A DNA stretch of 64,000 nt from Cyclobacterium roseum (GTDB lineage Bacteria; Bacteroidota; Bacteroidia; Cytophagales; Cyclobacteriaceae): positions 168,113 through 232,112 of the forward strand of contig NZ_WNKF01000009.1 in assembly GCF_010119225.1 (NCBI RefSeq). The letters run 5' to 3'. Shown here in pieces: positions 27,252-37,057 of the stretch. The translations under genes were made by a program, and so were the position numbers. The notes beneath the pieces are model-generated. The model ran no database searches and was not told the DNA's origin. It worked only from the letters and a program-made list of their open reading frames with translations. The number at the start of each line of letters is the position of its first letter. Position 1 is the first letter of the stretch.

Positions 27252-27332
27252 ATGGAATTCGTTATTGCAGGAACCACCATCGCCCTGGCCATCCTATTAA
27301 TCCGGGTGATCATAAAAAAGGTTTTCGATTGA
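27252..27332 (+). CDS. Possible 26-residue membrane peptide
   Basis: A short frame MEFVIAGTTIALAILLIRVI, then IKKVFD, with an ATG and a TGA. It encodes one hydrophobic helix with a positive C-terminal end, as in small regulatory membrane proteins such as KdpF-like peptides. It lies in the gap between the MFS gene and the CrtA-like gene. A start codon and a well-formed helix are the only evidence. Confidence 0.35.
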   Translation: MEFVIAGTTIALAILLIRVIIKKVFD

Positions 27333-27417
27333 TTTTTAGAAGGGGAAGGGTTGTTCATTCGGTTGACTTTGCCAGCAATGAAAGGATAAATTCATCCTGA
27401 TGTTTATATTTGTAGCA

Positions 27418-28101
27418 ATGAGTGATAACCAAGAAATCGTATCTTTGACTTTTTTTGAATATCCCAGGTGGAATCGCTGGTGGGCCTTTAATCAAATGCA
27501 ATTGGCAATGGCACCACTAAAACAGACCTCCGGGCTTAAATTTTATAAACTCATGGGCACAGGCGGTGGATTTGGGTTTTCCCTTCGCCCGGATTTCAAA
27601 ACCTATGCCTTGTTGTTGGTATGGAAGAGCGCAGCCTTTGCCAAAAACTATACGGAGTCTGACATATACCAGCGGTTTAACCAGCAATGCAAAAGTAATT
27701 TCACCTATTGGATGCACTGCATACAGGCTCATGGGAGCTGGAATGGAATGCAACCCTTCGCCGTAAGAGAAGTGAAGACCGAGGGACCCGTGATGGTCAT
27801 CACCAGAGCCCGCGTAAAATTCCATAAAATCCTACGGTTTCTATCCTTTGTGCCCAAAAGCAGTCGATCAGCGGAAGGTGCCGACGGCTTGCTTTTCACC
27901 AAAGGCATTGGAGAATGGCCGGCTATAGAACAGGCTACCTTTAGCTATTGGAAAAGCCAGCAAAAAATGGAAGCCTTTGCGTACCAGTCGGATCATCGGG
28001 AAATCATTCAAAAAGTAAAAAAAGAAGGATGGTACAAGGAAGAACTCTTTGCGCGTTTTATCCCAGCCCCACTTCCGGAATCTGAACCAGACGACCTCTA
28101 A
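27418..28101 (+). CDS. Spheroidene monooxygenase (CrtA)-like protein
   Basis: About 227 residues from the ATG at 27418 (MSDNQEIVSL); an alternative ATG lies 18 bp upstream at 27400. The pattern WWAFNQMQLAM, KFYKLMGTGGGFGFSLRPDF and YALLLVWKSAAFAKNY matches the CrtA / DUF3291-like heme-binding monooxygenase family. Further conserved blocks are MQPFAVREV, VITRARVKFHKILRF, and KGIGEWPAIEQATFSYWKSQ. Purple-bacterial CrtA oxidises carotenoids, but these Bacteroidota homologues lie outside carotenoid clusters, as here, so the substrate is unknown. The stop is six bases before the gluQ start and the two are probably co-transcribed. Confidence 0.75.
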   Translation: MSDNQEIVSLTFFEYPRWNRWWAFNQMQLAMAPLKQTSGLKFYKLMGTGGGFGFSLRPDFKTYALLLVWKSAAFAKNYTESDIYQRFNQQCKSNFTYWMHCIQAHGSWNGMQPFAVREVKTEGPVMVITRARVKFHKILRFLSFVPKSSRSAEGADGLLFTKGIGEWPAIEQATFSYWKSQQKMEAFAYQSDHREIIQKVKKEGWYKEELFARFIPAPLPESEPDDL

Positions 28102-28107
28102 TTCAAA

Positions 28108-29016
28108 ATGTATCTCCGGAAAACCAGACTTGCTCCTACGCCAAGTGGATTGCTACACCTGGGAAACGTGGTTTCTTTCCTCATCACCGTCAGTTTGGCG
28201 AAAAAACACCAGGCAAAAATCCTACTCCGGATTGACGATTTGGATCTAAAGAGAATGAGGGCAGAATACGTCCAGGATATTTTCGATACACTGGATTTTC
28301 TGGAAATCCCTTATGACGAAGGACCAAGGTCCCTTTCTGATTTGCAACAAAACCATTCTCAAATTCACCGATTGCCCCATTACCGGCAACTCCTGGATGA
28401 ACTTGCCTCCAATCAACTCGTTTTCGCTTGCAACTGCTCCCGAAAAGATATCCGGGAAAGCCATCCAAAGGGCTGGTACGGTGGGCAATGCCGGACAAAA
28501 AATATCCCCTTGTCAGCGCAGGGGGTAGCCTGGAGACTTAAAACTACCGGGGACCGTCCACTTTCCATGAAGCAGTATCCCGAAGCCAGGCAGGGCTACC
28601 GTATTCCCGATTCCATGGACTTTTTTATCGTTAAAAAAAAAGACGGTGACCCGGCTTATCAGTTAACCTCCTTGGCCGATGATCACCATTACGGCATTGA
28701 TTTTATTGTCAGAGGTCAGGATTTGTGGGAGTCATCTTGCGCCCAATCGTACCTTTCTTCCCTGCTGCCGGGTGATCCCCTGAGTAATACTACCTTTTTT
28801 CATCATCCCCTACTCCTGGATGGTAAGCGGAAATTATCCAAATCAGCGGGAGCCCTTGCCATCCGATCCATGCGCAAATCCGGAATGAAAAAAGAAGCCA
28901 TTTTAACAAAAGCCGCCTCTTTTTTAGGGATACAAACTCCTGTCCGCAGCCTCGAAGAGTTTATCCCTGCCTACTTGTATCGGCTGGAAAATCTCAATCG
29001 TCATAATCCGGAATAA
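28108..29016 (+). CDS. gluQ: Glutamyl-Q tRNA(Asp) synthetase-like protein
   Basis: A 302-residue truncated class I glutamyl-tRNA synthetase homologue without the anticodon-binding domain. The HIGH-like motif is TPSGLLHLGN (residues 11-20) and the KMSKS-like motif is KLSKS (242-246). The zinc-binding insertion typical of GluQ is present as CNCSRKD (Cys108, Cys110), with Tyr124 and Cys128 in WYGGQC. The enzyme glutamylates queuosine at position 34 of tRNA(Asp). It keeps RIDDLDLKRM, which binds glutamate. No queuosine biosynthesis gene is next to it. Its 3' end overlaps the convergent Gfo/Idh gene by 23 bp. Confidence 0.88.
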   Translation: MYLRKTRLAPTPSGLLHLGNVVSFLITVSLAKKHQAKILLRIDDLDLKRMRAEYVQDIFDTLDFLEIPYDEGPRSLSDLQQNHSQIHRLPHYRQLLDELASNQLVFACNCSRKDIRESHPKGWYGGQCRTKNIPLSAQGVAWRLKTTGDRPLSMKQYPEARQGYRIPDSMDFFIVKKKDGDPAYQLTSLADDHHYGIDFIVRGQDLWESSCAQSYLSSLLPGDPLSNTTFFHHPLLLDGKRKLSKSAGALAIRSMRKSGMKKEAILTKAASFLGIQTPVRSLEEFIPAYLYRLENLNRHNPE

Positions 29017-30196
29017 GAAGCTGTTCCCCTCCGTTCAAAGCTGATTGATGCGCAATAATCCCTGGTACGGTGTAGGCCAATGCCTCATAGATATCCACCA
29101 TGGGCGACCTGTTTTCCAGAATTGCCTGAATAAATTCGTGGGTGATAAAGGTGTGAGACCCGTCGTGGCCGCTATTGTGTCGCAGCGGTTCCGGCAAAAG
29201 ATCGGTTTTCCACCAATTTGGGAACTCGAATGCTTCTACGTTATTTTTAGTATGGACAAAACCGGCATCGTCCTTTCCTTCTTCATTTTCCTCCCTGATT
29301 ATGGTCCCGGCCTCTACGTGCCCGGTGGGTAGATACAAACTCATTTTCTCTCCTCGCCACTCCCCTCTTTCGGCGTTTCTCAAGGCACCTTTCCAGTTCA
29401 CTTCCACCCGGAAAGGATGGTCCCGGTCCGTATGGAAAAATGCCGTTTCGTTCCAAAATGGGTTATGGTAAGGGTTACCTTTCAGTAAGCCATCCCCTTC
29501 ACCCCAGCCAAGGCAACTTACTTTTTTTAACCGCTCACCCGTCACGCTGATTAGAAATGCGGTGCAATGCGTAGGGTAATGCATGGGAGGTAGTCCATGT
29601 CTCCAGGTAGGTTCACCGTTTTCAAACCACAGGATTTCCAGCCCGGGATGATTGTATTCGGCAGCCGCACTGAAAATCTCGCCAAATTTTCCTTCCTGAT
29701 AGAATTTCCTGGCGGTAATGGTGCCTTGCATAAAAGTCGTTGTTTCCGCCATCATAAAAACCTTTCCGGAGGACAACACCGCCTCTTTTACCCGGTTACA
29801 TTCTTCAATGTTCATGGCCAGCGGCACTGCGCACAGTACATGCTTCCCCGCCGTAAGGCTTTCGATAATGTGGTCCGCATGGTCGGGAGCCGGAGTCGCC
29901 AAAAAAACCGCATCTACCTTGGGGTCGGTCAGCAGTTGCTTCAGGGAAGGATAGCTTTTTTGACATGCGTAGGTTTTCATCAAATGATTCCGCCGATCTT
30001 CCCGCAAATCACTGACTGCCTCTACGATGCAGTCCGGGTGTTCGTGAAACTGAAAAGTGGCTCCGAACCTGCCGCCAACAATTCCTACCCGAACCTTAGA
30101 AAAGGTTTCATTACCATAGCTAGTAAATGGGCCCATCGCCAACAGGCTGGATGCCATGGCTGATTGTTGGATAAATTTTCTTCTGTTTATACTCAT
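28994..30196 (-). CDS. Gfo/Idh/MocA family oxidoreductase, Tat-exported
   Basis: A 400-residue dehydrogenase-like protein with a twin-arginine signal (SINRRKFIQQSAMASSLLAM). The Rossmann fold starts at VRVGIVGGRFGATF (about residues 35-48). The nucleotide-binding partner motif FLATPAPDHADHI and the GKHVLCAVPLAMN segment are typical of the family. The substrate domain (about 150-400) has HYPTHCTAFLISVTGERLKK. Tat export suggests a folded enzyme with bound NAD(P) working in the periplasm, probably on sugars or polyols. It is divergent from the CxxCH lipoprotein-hydroxypyruvate isomerase operon and likely belongs to the same pathway. Confidence 0.85.
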   Translation of the reverse strand: MSINRRKFIQQSAMASSLLAMGPFTSYGNETFSKVRVGIVGGRFGATFQFHEHPDCIVEAVSDLREDRRNHLMKTYACQKSYPSLKQLLTDPKVDAVFLATPAPDHADHIIESLTAGKHVLCAVPLAMNIEECNRVKEAVLSSGKVFMMAETTTFMQGTITARKFYQEGKFGEIFSAAAEYNHPGLEILWFENGEPTWRHGLPPMHYPTHCTAFLISVTGERLKKVSCLGWGEGDGLLKGNPYHNPFWNETAFFHTDRDHPFRVEVNWKGALRNAERGEWRGEKMSLYLPTGHVEAGTIIREENEEGKDDAGFVHTKNNVEAFEFPNWWKTDLLPEPLRHNSGHDGSHTFITHEFIQAILENRSPMVDIYEALAYTVPGIIAHQSALNGGEQLLIPDYDD

Positions 30197-30411
30197 CGTC
30201 CGTATTTTTTGTAAACACCCCTACACAAATATACCCTTAGGATAAAGGAACAGACTACTTTGTCCCGGAGAACCGGCTCCCCAAACCACCTGTAAGCTTA
30301 CCCTGCTCCAGTGATAACTGTCAAAAAAACAGTTAAATAATTGGAATAATATCGGAATTTTCTGTTTATTCAACGAATAATTAACCAATGAATGCCCATA
30401 CCTGCAACATC

Positions 30412-33400
30412 ATGCCCAAAATAATTCAATCAAACCAGCTGAAATCACTCTTATTGCTTTTGATTATCAGCTTTTCCTGTGAGGAAGCATCCGAAACGAC
30501 CGCTGTTCATCCCTTCGATCAATTAAGTGAAGAGGAGAAGCGAAATCCTGAGAATGCCCTTCTTGGAATCAAGGTCAACGAGAGCCTGGAAGCAAGCCTT
30601 TTTGCCTCCGAACCAATGATCACCAACCCTACCAATATTGACATTGATCACAAAGGAAGGGTGTGGGTTTGTGAAGCATACAATTACCGTCCGGATATCA
30701 CTGGAAACGAAACCAAGGGAGAAGGGGATCGGATTTTAATCCTGGAAGACAGCAACGGCGACGGAAAAGCGGACAAAAGTACGGTGTTTTACCAGGACCC
30801 AGAACTGAATGCCCCATTGGGAATATGGGTCATGGGGCATCAGGCGATTGTTTCTCAAAGTCCCTACGTGTGGTTATTGACCGACACGGATGGCGACGAT
30901 AAAGCGGATAAAAAGGAAGTTATTTTTAAAGGTGTTGGCGGGGAGCAGCATGACCATGGGATGCATGCGTTTGTTTTTGGCCCGGATGGTAAATTTTATT
31001 TTAATTTTGGTAATTCTGGTGGGACCATTCAGGATAAGAGCGGCCAAACCCTGAAAGATACCAACGGGAAGCTTATTGATGCCGGGAATTACAAAGAAGG
31101 ACTGGTTTTTCGCTGCGATGCGGATTTTTCCAATATTGAAGTACTGGGACAAAATTTCCGGAACAACTACGAGGTAGCACTCGACTCGTACGGCACCATG
31201 TGGCAGTCCGACAACGACGATGATGGAAACAAAGGAGTCCGCATCAATTACGTCATGGAATACGGCAATTTTGGCTACAAGGATGAAATGACCGGAGCGG
31301 GCTGGAGAGCCAATCGCACCAATAAGGAAAAAGAAGTCCCCTTACAACACTGGCACTTAAACGACCCTGGTGTGGTTCCCAATTTGCTACAAACCGGAGC
31401 GGGATCGCCTACCGGCATGGTGGTATACGAAGGCAATGCGCTACCGGAAGTATTTCAGAATCAGATGATCCACACGGATGCGGGACCCAATGTGGTCCGG
31501 GCGTATCCGGTAGAAAAAGATGGGGCCGGTTACAAAGCCTCCATCATCAACCTGATGGAAGGCGACAAAGACCAGTGGTTCCGGCCATCCGACGTATGCG
31601 TAGCACCCGATGGATCGCTGATGGTTTCGGACTGGTACGATCCCGGAGTGGGAGGCCATCAGGTGGGAGATCTGAATAGAGGTCGTATTTTCCGGGTTTC
31701 CGCACCAGGTACCCCCTATGAGGTTCCCGAGGCGGACATTAACTCCCCAAATGGAGCCGTAGAAGCATTGCTAAATCCCAACCTCTCCCTGCGCTTTCAG
31801 GCATGGAAAAGCCTGGAGGCCATGGGACCCGATGCCAGGCCGGCACTGGAAAACATCTTTTACGAGCATGATAACCCGCGTTTCAAGGCCAGGGCATTTT
31901 GGCTTTTAGCGAGATTGGATGAAAAATACATTCAGGAAGCTGTTCGTCACCCAAACCCCGATCTTCGGATTTCGGGTATCCGAGCCGCCCGCCAGCATAA
32001 CCTGGACCTAATACCCTACCTGGAAACACTGGTGCAGGATTCAGATGCGCAGGTACGAAGAGAAGTAGCCATCGCATTGAGAGGCATGAATTCACCAAAA
32101 GCCCCGGAGCTTTGGGCAGCATTAGCCCAACAACACGATGGGGAAGACCGCTGGTATTTGGAAGCATTGGGAATTGGGGCTACTGGCCAGTGGGATCGTT
32201 TTTATTCGGCCTGGATGGAAAAATCCGGAGCGGATATTAGCAGCAAGAAAAATCAGGATATCGTCTGGAGATCCAGAACGGGTAAAGCCATTCCCCATTT
32301 GGCAAGCCTGGCCTCTGAAGCTTCCGAACCCCTAGAAACCAGACTGCGGTATTTCAGGGCCTTTGATTTTAATCCGGATAAAGAAGGGAAGTCTGCTGCG
32401 CTGATTAAAATGTTAGAAGCGGAGCAACTTCGTCATGAAAACCAGGAGGAGGGACAACAAATAAACAGGCTGGTGTTAACCCACCTGGACCCGGAATACC
32501 TGGACAGATCCCCGGCTGTGCGCTCTGTGCTTACCACTACGCTGAATGAAAGTGCTGGAACCGAGGCTTATTTGGAGCTGGTACAGAAGTTCGAAGTTAA
32601 ATCCGAAAATCCACGGCTGCTACAAATGGCATTGGAAGAAAGCGACAATACCCTTGGAAAATCCGCTGCGACCCTATTGCTCCGGCAAGGGGGCCTGAAC
32701 AGTGTACAAGAGGTGCTTTACAGTGGAGAAGATGACAAGATTCACGCCATGTTTGCTGTATTGCGAGGGATCGGTAGTGCGGAATCACTGGATCTGTTAG
32801 AGAATATGGCATTTGACAGCTCCCTTCCGCTTTCCGTTCGCAAAGAAGCTACCGCTGCAATAGGGGGTAGTTATGGCGGTGAAGACAGGGTTTTGGCATT
32901 ATTGGAAAATGAAAAGCTTCCGGAAAATCTAATTCCGTCGGCGGTTACGGGGGTAAGTCGTGCCTGGAGGAAAAGCGTTCGTGCTGAAGCGGCCACCTAT
33001 CTGGATGCTACCGCCAGTGAAGAAAACCCACTACCGCCTATGAAAGAGCTCCTCGCTATGGAAGGAAGCATAGAAAAAGGATTGGTAGTATTTAAAAACA
33101 ATTGCGCGGTGTGTCACCAGGTAGGCGATATGGGGATGGACTTTGGTCCCAAACTTTCCGAAATAGGCAGTAAGCTTTCTAAAGAGGCCCAATTCATATC
33201 CATTCTTCACCCGGATGCAGGCATTAGCTTTGGCTACGAAGGGTACCTAATTCAAATGAAAGATGGCAGCAGTCTGGGAGGAATAATCGCCAGCCAGACG
33301 GAAACAGATATTGACCTAAAACTACCGGGAGGTAGTACAGTACCCATTAAAACCAGCGAAATGAAAAGCATGGAACAAATGGAAAACTCGATGATGCCTG

Positions 33401-33480
33401 CCGGATTAGAAAAGACAATGAGTACCCAGGAACTGGTAGATCTGGTGAGCTACCTGATGTCCCTTAAGAAACAATCTTAA
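30412..33480 (+). CDS. PVC-type heme-binding CxxCH lipoprotein (large)
   Basis: About 1022 residues from the ATG at 30412; the frame is also open from an ATG at 30388, but the lipobox (LIISFSC) is better placed with the later start. The propeller has DIDHKGRVWVCEAYNYRPDI, ILEDSNGDGKADKSTVFY, AFVFGPDGKFYFNFGNSGG and PDGSLMVSDWYDPGVGGH. HEAT repeats follow (QVRREVAIALRGM). The C-terminal cytochrome c has CAVCH, about 120 residues from the end, and the distal ligand region MENSMMPAG. The calcium-like NGDGKADK loops recur in the family. It forms an operon with the following isomerase-like gene and is divergent from the Gfo/Idh gene. Probable role: electron-accepting sugar dehydrogenase. Confidence 0.9.
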   Translation: MPKIIQSNQLKSLLLLLIISFSCEEASETTAVHPFDQLSEEEKRNPENALLGIKVNESLEASLFASEPMITNPTNIDIDHKGRVWVCEAYNYRPDITGNETKGEGDRILILEDSNGDGKADKSTVFYQDPELNAPLGIWVMGHQAIVSQSPYVWLLTDTDGDDKADKKEVIFKGVGGEQHDHGMHAFVFGPDGKFYFNFGNSGGTIQDKSGQTLKDTNGKLIDAGNYKEGLVFRCDADFSNIEVLGQNFRNNYEVALDSYGTMWQSDNDDDGNKGVRINYVMEYGNFGYKDEMTGAGWRANRTNKEKEVPLQHWHLNDPGVVPNLLQTGAGSPTGMVVYEGNALPEVFQNQMIHTDAGPNVVRAYPVEKDGAGYKASIINLMEGDKDQWFRPSDVCVAPDGSLMVSDWYDPGVGGHQVGDLNRGRIFRVSAPGTPYEVPEADINSPNGAVEALLNPNLSLRFQAWKSLEAMGPDARPALENIFYEHDNPRFKARAFWLLARLDEKYIQEAVRHPNPDLRISGIRAARQHNLDLIPYLETLVQDSDAQVRREVAIALRGMNSPKAPELWAALAQQHDGEDRWYLEALGIGATGQWDRFYSAWMEKSGADISSKKNQDIVWRSRTGKAIPHLASLASEASEPLETRLRYFRAFDFNPDKEGKSAALIKMLEAEQLRHENQEEGQQINRLVLTHLDPEYLDRSPAVRSVLTTTLNESAGTEAYLELVQKFEVKSENPRLLQMALEESDNTLGKSAATLLLRQGGLNSVQEVLYSGEDDKIHAMFAVLRGIGSAESLDLLENMAFDSSLPLSVRKEATAAIGGSYGGEDRVLALLENEKLPENLIPSAVTGVSRAWRKSVRAEAATYLDATASEENPLPPMKELLAMEGSIEKGLVVFKNNCAVCHQVGDMGMDFGPKLSEIGSKLSKEAQFISILHPDAGISFGYEGYLIQMKDGSSLGGIIASQTETDIDLKLPGGSTVPIKTSEMKSMEQMENSMMPAGLEKTMSTQELVDLVSYLMSLKKQS

Positions 33481-33495
33481 ATTAGAATACTATAT

Positions 33496-34389
33496 ATGAA
33501 CCAGGAAGAAAATAACCCAAGAAGACGCACATTGAAGAAAATGGCCGGTGTAGGCCTGGCTGGCATGCTGGCACCGGGACTATCCCAACGGCTCCTGGCT
33601 GCTGAGAGACAGCTTCCGGATGCCCTAAAGGGCAACGTCAACCATTCCGTATGCCGGTGGTGTTACAATGATATTGCATTCGAGGACCTGTGCAAGGCTG
33701 CGGTAGAAATCGGTTTAAAATCTATCGAGTTGGCCGGACCAGAAGAATGGCCGGTTCTCAAAAAATACGGGCTGGACTGTGCCATGCCCTGGGGTGCGGG
33801 TTTGGGCATCGAAAGGGGCTGGAACAATCCGGAGCTGCATGAAGAACTGATCAAAAGTTACGAAGAGGTAATCCCTAAAGTGGCTGCCGCAGGCTACAAG
33901 CAGATCATTTGTTTCTCCGGCAACCGAAATGGACTGGAGGATACCAAAGGGATTGAAAATTGTGCCATGGGATTGAAAAAAATCATGCCTGTTGCTGAAA
34001 AGCACGGGGTCATCATGTGCATGGAATTATTAAACAGCAAAGTAAATCACAAAGACTACCAGGCTGACCATACCGCCTGGGGAGTCGAGGTTTGCAAGGC
34101 CGTAGGTTCCGAAAACATCAAGCTCCTATATGACATTTACCACATGCAGATTATGGAGGGTGATGTCATTGCCACCATCAAGGAGTACCACCCGTACATT
34201 TCCCATTATCACACCGGCGGTGTACCGGGAAGAAACGAAATAGACGAAAGCCAGGAACTCTATTATCCCGCCATAATGAAAGCCATTCTCGAAACCGGAT
34301 ATCAGGGCTATGTAGGCCAGGAATTTATCCCAAAGAGACCCGATAAATTGGCTTCTCTAAAGCAAGGGGTAGAAATTTGTGATGTTTAA
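33496..34389 (+). CDS. Hydroxypyruvate isomerase-like TIM-barrel protein, Tat-exported
   Basis: A 297-residue protein with a twin-arginine-type signal (NPRRRTLKKMAGVGLAGMLA). The xylose-isomerase-like (AP2Ec) barrel shows SIELAGPEEWPVLKKYGLDC, KQIICFSGNRNG, VIMCMELLNSKVNH with a metal-binding Glu, NIKLLYDIYHMQIMEGD with metal-binding Asp and His, and GYVGQEFIPKR with the final Glu. Cytoplasmic Hyi converts hydroxypyruvate to tartronate semialdehyde; the exported forms in Bacteroidota act on unknown keto-sugars. It lies 15 bp after the CxxCH lipoprotein gene. Confidence 0.85.
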   Translation: MNQEENNPRRRTLKKMAGVGLAGMLAPGLSQRLLAAERQLPDALKGNVNHSVCRWCYNDIAFEDLCKAAVEIGLKSIELAGPEEWPVLKKYGLDCAMPWGAGLGIERGWNNPELHEELIKSYEEVIPKVAAAGYKQIICFSGNRNGLEDTKGIENCAMGLKKIMPVAEKHGVIMCMELLNSKVNHKDYQADHTAWGVEVCKAVGSENIKLLYDIYHMQIMEGDVIATIKEYHPYISHYHTGGVPGRNEIDESQELYYPAIMKAILETGYQGYVGQEFIPKRPDKLASLKQGVEICDV

Positions 34390-34410
34390 TCTTATAGGAT
34401 TTAGAAATAC

Positions 34411-34445
34411 AAAAGCCGACTCGCAATGAGTCGGCTTTTCTATTT
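34411..34445. terminator. Bidirectional terminator
   Basis: AAAAGCCGACTC and GAGTCGGCTTTT make a perfect 11-bp stem with loop GCAAT between convergent genes. Confidence 0.9.
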
Positions 34446-34485
34446 CAATAGTCGTTCCTGCCTGTCAGTTCAGCATTTTTGACCT

Positions 34486-35652
34486 TCAGTTCATATTGAT
34501 TTCGTTGTCGGAAAATACACTTTTTGAGATCTCCGGTTTGCGTCGGGACAGCAGCTTCTTTCTTCTGACACCTTGTTTTTCTGACAAACTCGGTCTCCTT
34601 TTACAATTATTCTTGATGTTTTTCAGGGTTTGCTTATCCATCCAGATCCCCAGGCCTACCGCCACCAGAATTAGCGTCGGAAACAGAAAATGATCGCTAA
34701 GTGAATACCCAAAAAATACGAGTGCTATGAAAAGTAACTTGACCGTTCCCAATGTTAACGCCACCTGATCATGCTTCAGTCCCATTCGAATAAGAAAATG
34801 GTGCACATGGCTTTTATCAGGCTTTAAGGGAGACTTTCCCTTCAGGCTGCGTTTGACAAAAATACGTACCGTATCATAAATGGGAACAATCAAAAAGGCC
34901 ATGCCGGCAGCAAATGGGGCGTTCAATTTCAACCCTTCCCAGGGGGCCATGGTACCGGTTTTGTCCACAAATAAAATCACCAGCACCGTAAGCGCAAACC
35001 CCAAACTCAGGGACCCGGTATCTCCCATAAATATTTTCGCCGGATGCCAGTTGAATACTAAGAAAGCAAGTATCCCCCCTACCAGGGTAAAGGAAATAAG
35101 GCTATAGGAAACCATATCGGCCGTGTAAAACCAAAAGCCAAGAATGGTTAAGGTCACCAGACTAAGAGCGCCCGCAAGCCCGTCTGCGCCATCTATTAAA
35201 TTAAACGAATTGGTCAAAACCAGAATGGCAAAAAAGGTGATTGCTACGCTGACAATGTAGGGGATTTCATAAATCCCCAAAAAACCATAAAGGCCGGAAA
35301 TCCGGATATCCGCCATTACAATCACAAAAAAGGCTGGAATAGATTGACCGATTAGCTTCTGAAATGCCGTCAATTCGATTAAATCATCTCGAAGTCCTAC
35401 TGAAAACATGATTCCCAGGGCCACCAGAAAATACCTTGTTTCCACGATCTGGTCAAAACTAAGCCAGGCAAATAAACCCAGAAATGAGGCAACGATGATG
35501 GCAATTCCTCCCATTGAGGGAATACTCCCTGCATGAATCTTCCTTCCCCCAGGAGCCTCCATGAAATTGATCCTTTTTAGAATCATGATCAAGACTGGCG
35601 TCATCAAAAAACCAAAGAAAAAAGAAGTAGCCGTGGAAAGAAAAATATTCAT
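34486..35652 (-). CDS. MraY/WecA family undecaprenyl-phosphate sugar-1-phosphate transferase
   Basis: A 388-residue polytopic membrane enzyme that transfers a sugar-1-phosphate from a UDP-sugar to undecaprenyl phosphate, starting a surface polysaccharide. Eleven or so helices are visible. Motifs: GGRKIHAGSIPSMGGIAII (loop 1), VGLRDDLIELT (Asp-Asp, Mg2+), NSFNLIDGADGLAGALSLV (catalytic Asp), FNWHPAKIFMGDTGSLSLGF, and KPDKSHVHHFLIRMG (HxHH of WecA-like enzymes). The C-terminus is long and basic (CKRRPSLSEKQGVRRKKLLS). The WecA-like branch, not MraY proper, is favoured by the HVHH motif and by the nearby epimerase. Confidence 0.9.
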   Translation of the reverse strand: MNIFLSTATSFFFGFLMTPVLIMILKRINFMEAPGGRKIHAGSIPSMGGIAIIVASFLGLFAWLSFDQIVETRYFLVALGIMFSVGLRDDLIELTAFQKLIGQSIPAFFVIVMADIRISGLYGFLGIYEIPYIVSVAITFFAILVLTNSFNLIDGADGLAGALSLVTLTILGFWFYTADMVSYSLISFTLVGGILAFLVFNWHPAKIFMGDTGSLSLGFALTVLVILFVDKTGTMAPWEGLKLNAPFAAGMAFLIVPIYDTVRIFVKRSLKGKSPLKPDKSHVHHFLIRMGLKHDQVALTLGTVKLLFIALVFFGYSLSDHFLFPTLILVAVGLGIWMDKQTLKNIKNNCKRRPSLSEKQGVRRKKLLSRRKPEISKSVFSDNEINMN

Positions 35653-35737
35653 AATATGAAAGTTTTCACAAAAATAAACATAATGAATTTATAATATTAG
35701 TTTTTTACTGCGAATTTTATACCAAAAAACAGTTTAT

Positions 35738-36790
35738 TTACACTTTATAGTAACTTCTGTACCATTTTACAAATTGCTCGATACCAAAGGGGACCGAAGT
35801 AGAAGGCTTATATCCCAATTCCTTTTCGAGTGGAGTGGTATCCGCAAAGGTAGCAGGTACGTCTCCTGGTTGAATGGGCAACATTTCCTTTTTCGCCTCT
35901 TTCCCAAGAGACTCTTCGATGGCCTGTATAAAATCCATCAACTTTACCGGACTGGAATTTCCAATATTGTAAACCGTGTAGGGAGCCTTGGATTTGCTCG
36001 CATCTCCTGTATCAGGATCCCAATGTTCATCTGCTACGGGAACTTTGTCCACCACACGAATCACCCCTTGTACAATATCGTCTACATAGGTAAAGTCTCG
36101 TTGCATTTCGCCGTAATTAAACACCTGAATGGGTTTGTCTTCCAATATGGCTTTTGTAAACAGAAATAGTGCCATATCTGGTCTGCCCCAGGGCCCATAC
36201 ACGGTAAAGAACCGTAGACCTGTAGTCGGAAGGCCAAAAAGATGACTATAGGTATGAGCCATCAATTCGTTTGATTTCTTAGAGGCAGCGTATAAAGACA
36301 CCGGGTGATCCACGTTCTGACTGGTCGCAAAGGGCATTTGCGTATTGGTTCCGTAAACCGAACTGGAAGAAGCGTAAGCCAAATGTTTTATATCATGATG
36401 CCTGCACGCCTCCAGAATGTTTAAAAACCCAACAATATTGGCCTGGATGTAGGCATCTGGATTCGTCAACGAATACCGGACACCAGCCTGAGCTGCAAGG
36501 TTCACCACTTTGTCAAACTTCTGTTCAGCAAATAATTTCATCACCCCTTCCTTATCTTCCAATTGCAGTTGAATAAACTGATACCCAGGGTATTTATTAC
36601 TGGATTGTACTTTCCCATACTGAACGGCAGCCGGGTCGATACCGGTTTTGCTTAACCGGTCGTATTTTAGCTGTATGTCATAATAATCATTGATACTGTC
36701 CAGTCCTACCACTTCATCCCCTCTTTCAAGGAGCTTTTCAGCCAAATGCATACCGATAAATCCAGCAGTTCCTGTGATCAAAATTTTCAT
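35738..36790 (-). CDS. NAD-dependent nucleotide-sugar epimerase (UDP-glucuronate 4-epimerase-like)
   Basis: A 350-residue extended SDR. The NAD-binding motif [20 protein letters not shown] is at residues 7-26. The tyrosine-lysine pair is in [36 protein letters not shown] and [20 protein letters not shown] are hallmarks of UDP-glucuronate/UDP-glucose 4-epimerases of the LpsL/Cap1J type. It probably supplies UDP-galacturonate for surface polysaccharide. Upstream of the MraY-like gene on the same strand with an 85-bp gap; the two may be one operon. Confidence 0.88.
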   Translation of the reverse strand: MKILITGTAGFIGMHLAEKLLERGDEVVGLDSINDYYDIQLKYDRLSKTGIDPAAVQYGKVQSSNKYPGYQFIQLQLEDKEGVMKLFAEQKFDKVVNLAAQAGVRYSLTNPDAYIQANIVGFLNILEACRHHDIKHLAYASSSSVYGTNTQMPFATSQNVDHPVSLYAASKKSNELMAHTYSHLFGLPTTGLRFFTVYGPWGRPDMALFLFTKAILEDKPIQVFNYGEMQRDFTYVDDIVQGVIRVVDKVPVADEHWDPDTGDASKSKAPYTVYNIGNSSPVKLMDFIQAIEESLGKEAKKEMLPIQPGDVPATFADTTPLEKELGYKPSTSVPFGIEQFVKWYRSYYKV

Positions 36791-37057
36791 GTGCTTGTTA
36801 ATTTTTGCGGATAACAGTTATTAGGGATAAAAATTCAATCGAATCCATCACTTAAACCAAAAACTATAATTACGGCAGTAAAGATACTAATTTTAATGAA
36901 AAACCTGACTTTCTCCCAACTGAAAAACCTATTTCGATTTTAACTATTTGATTAATGGTAAACCTGTGTGACATCCGTAACCAGGTCGATTCCAACCCCT
37001 CAAGCACCACATTTACCCAGGTTTCAAATTAACGCTTAATAAAAAAGGGGCTATTGC

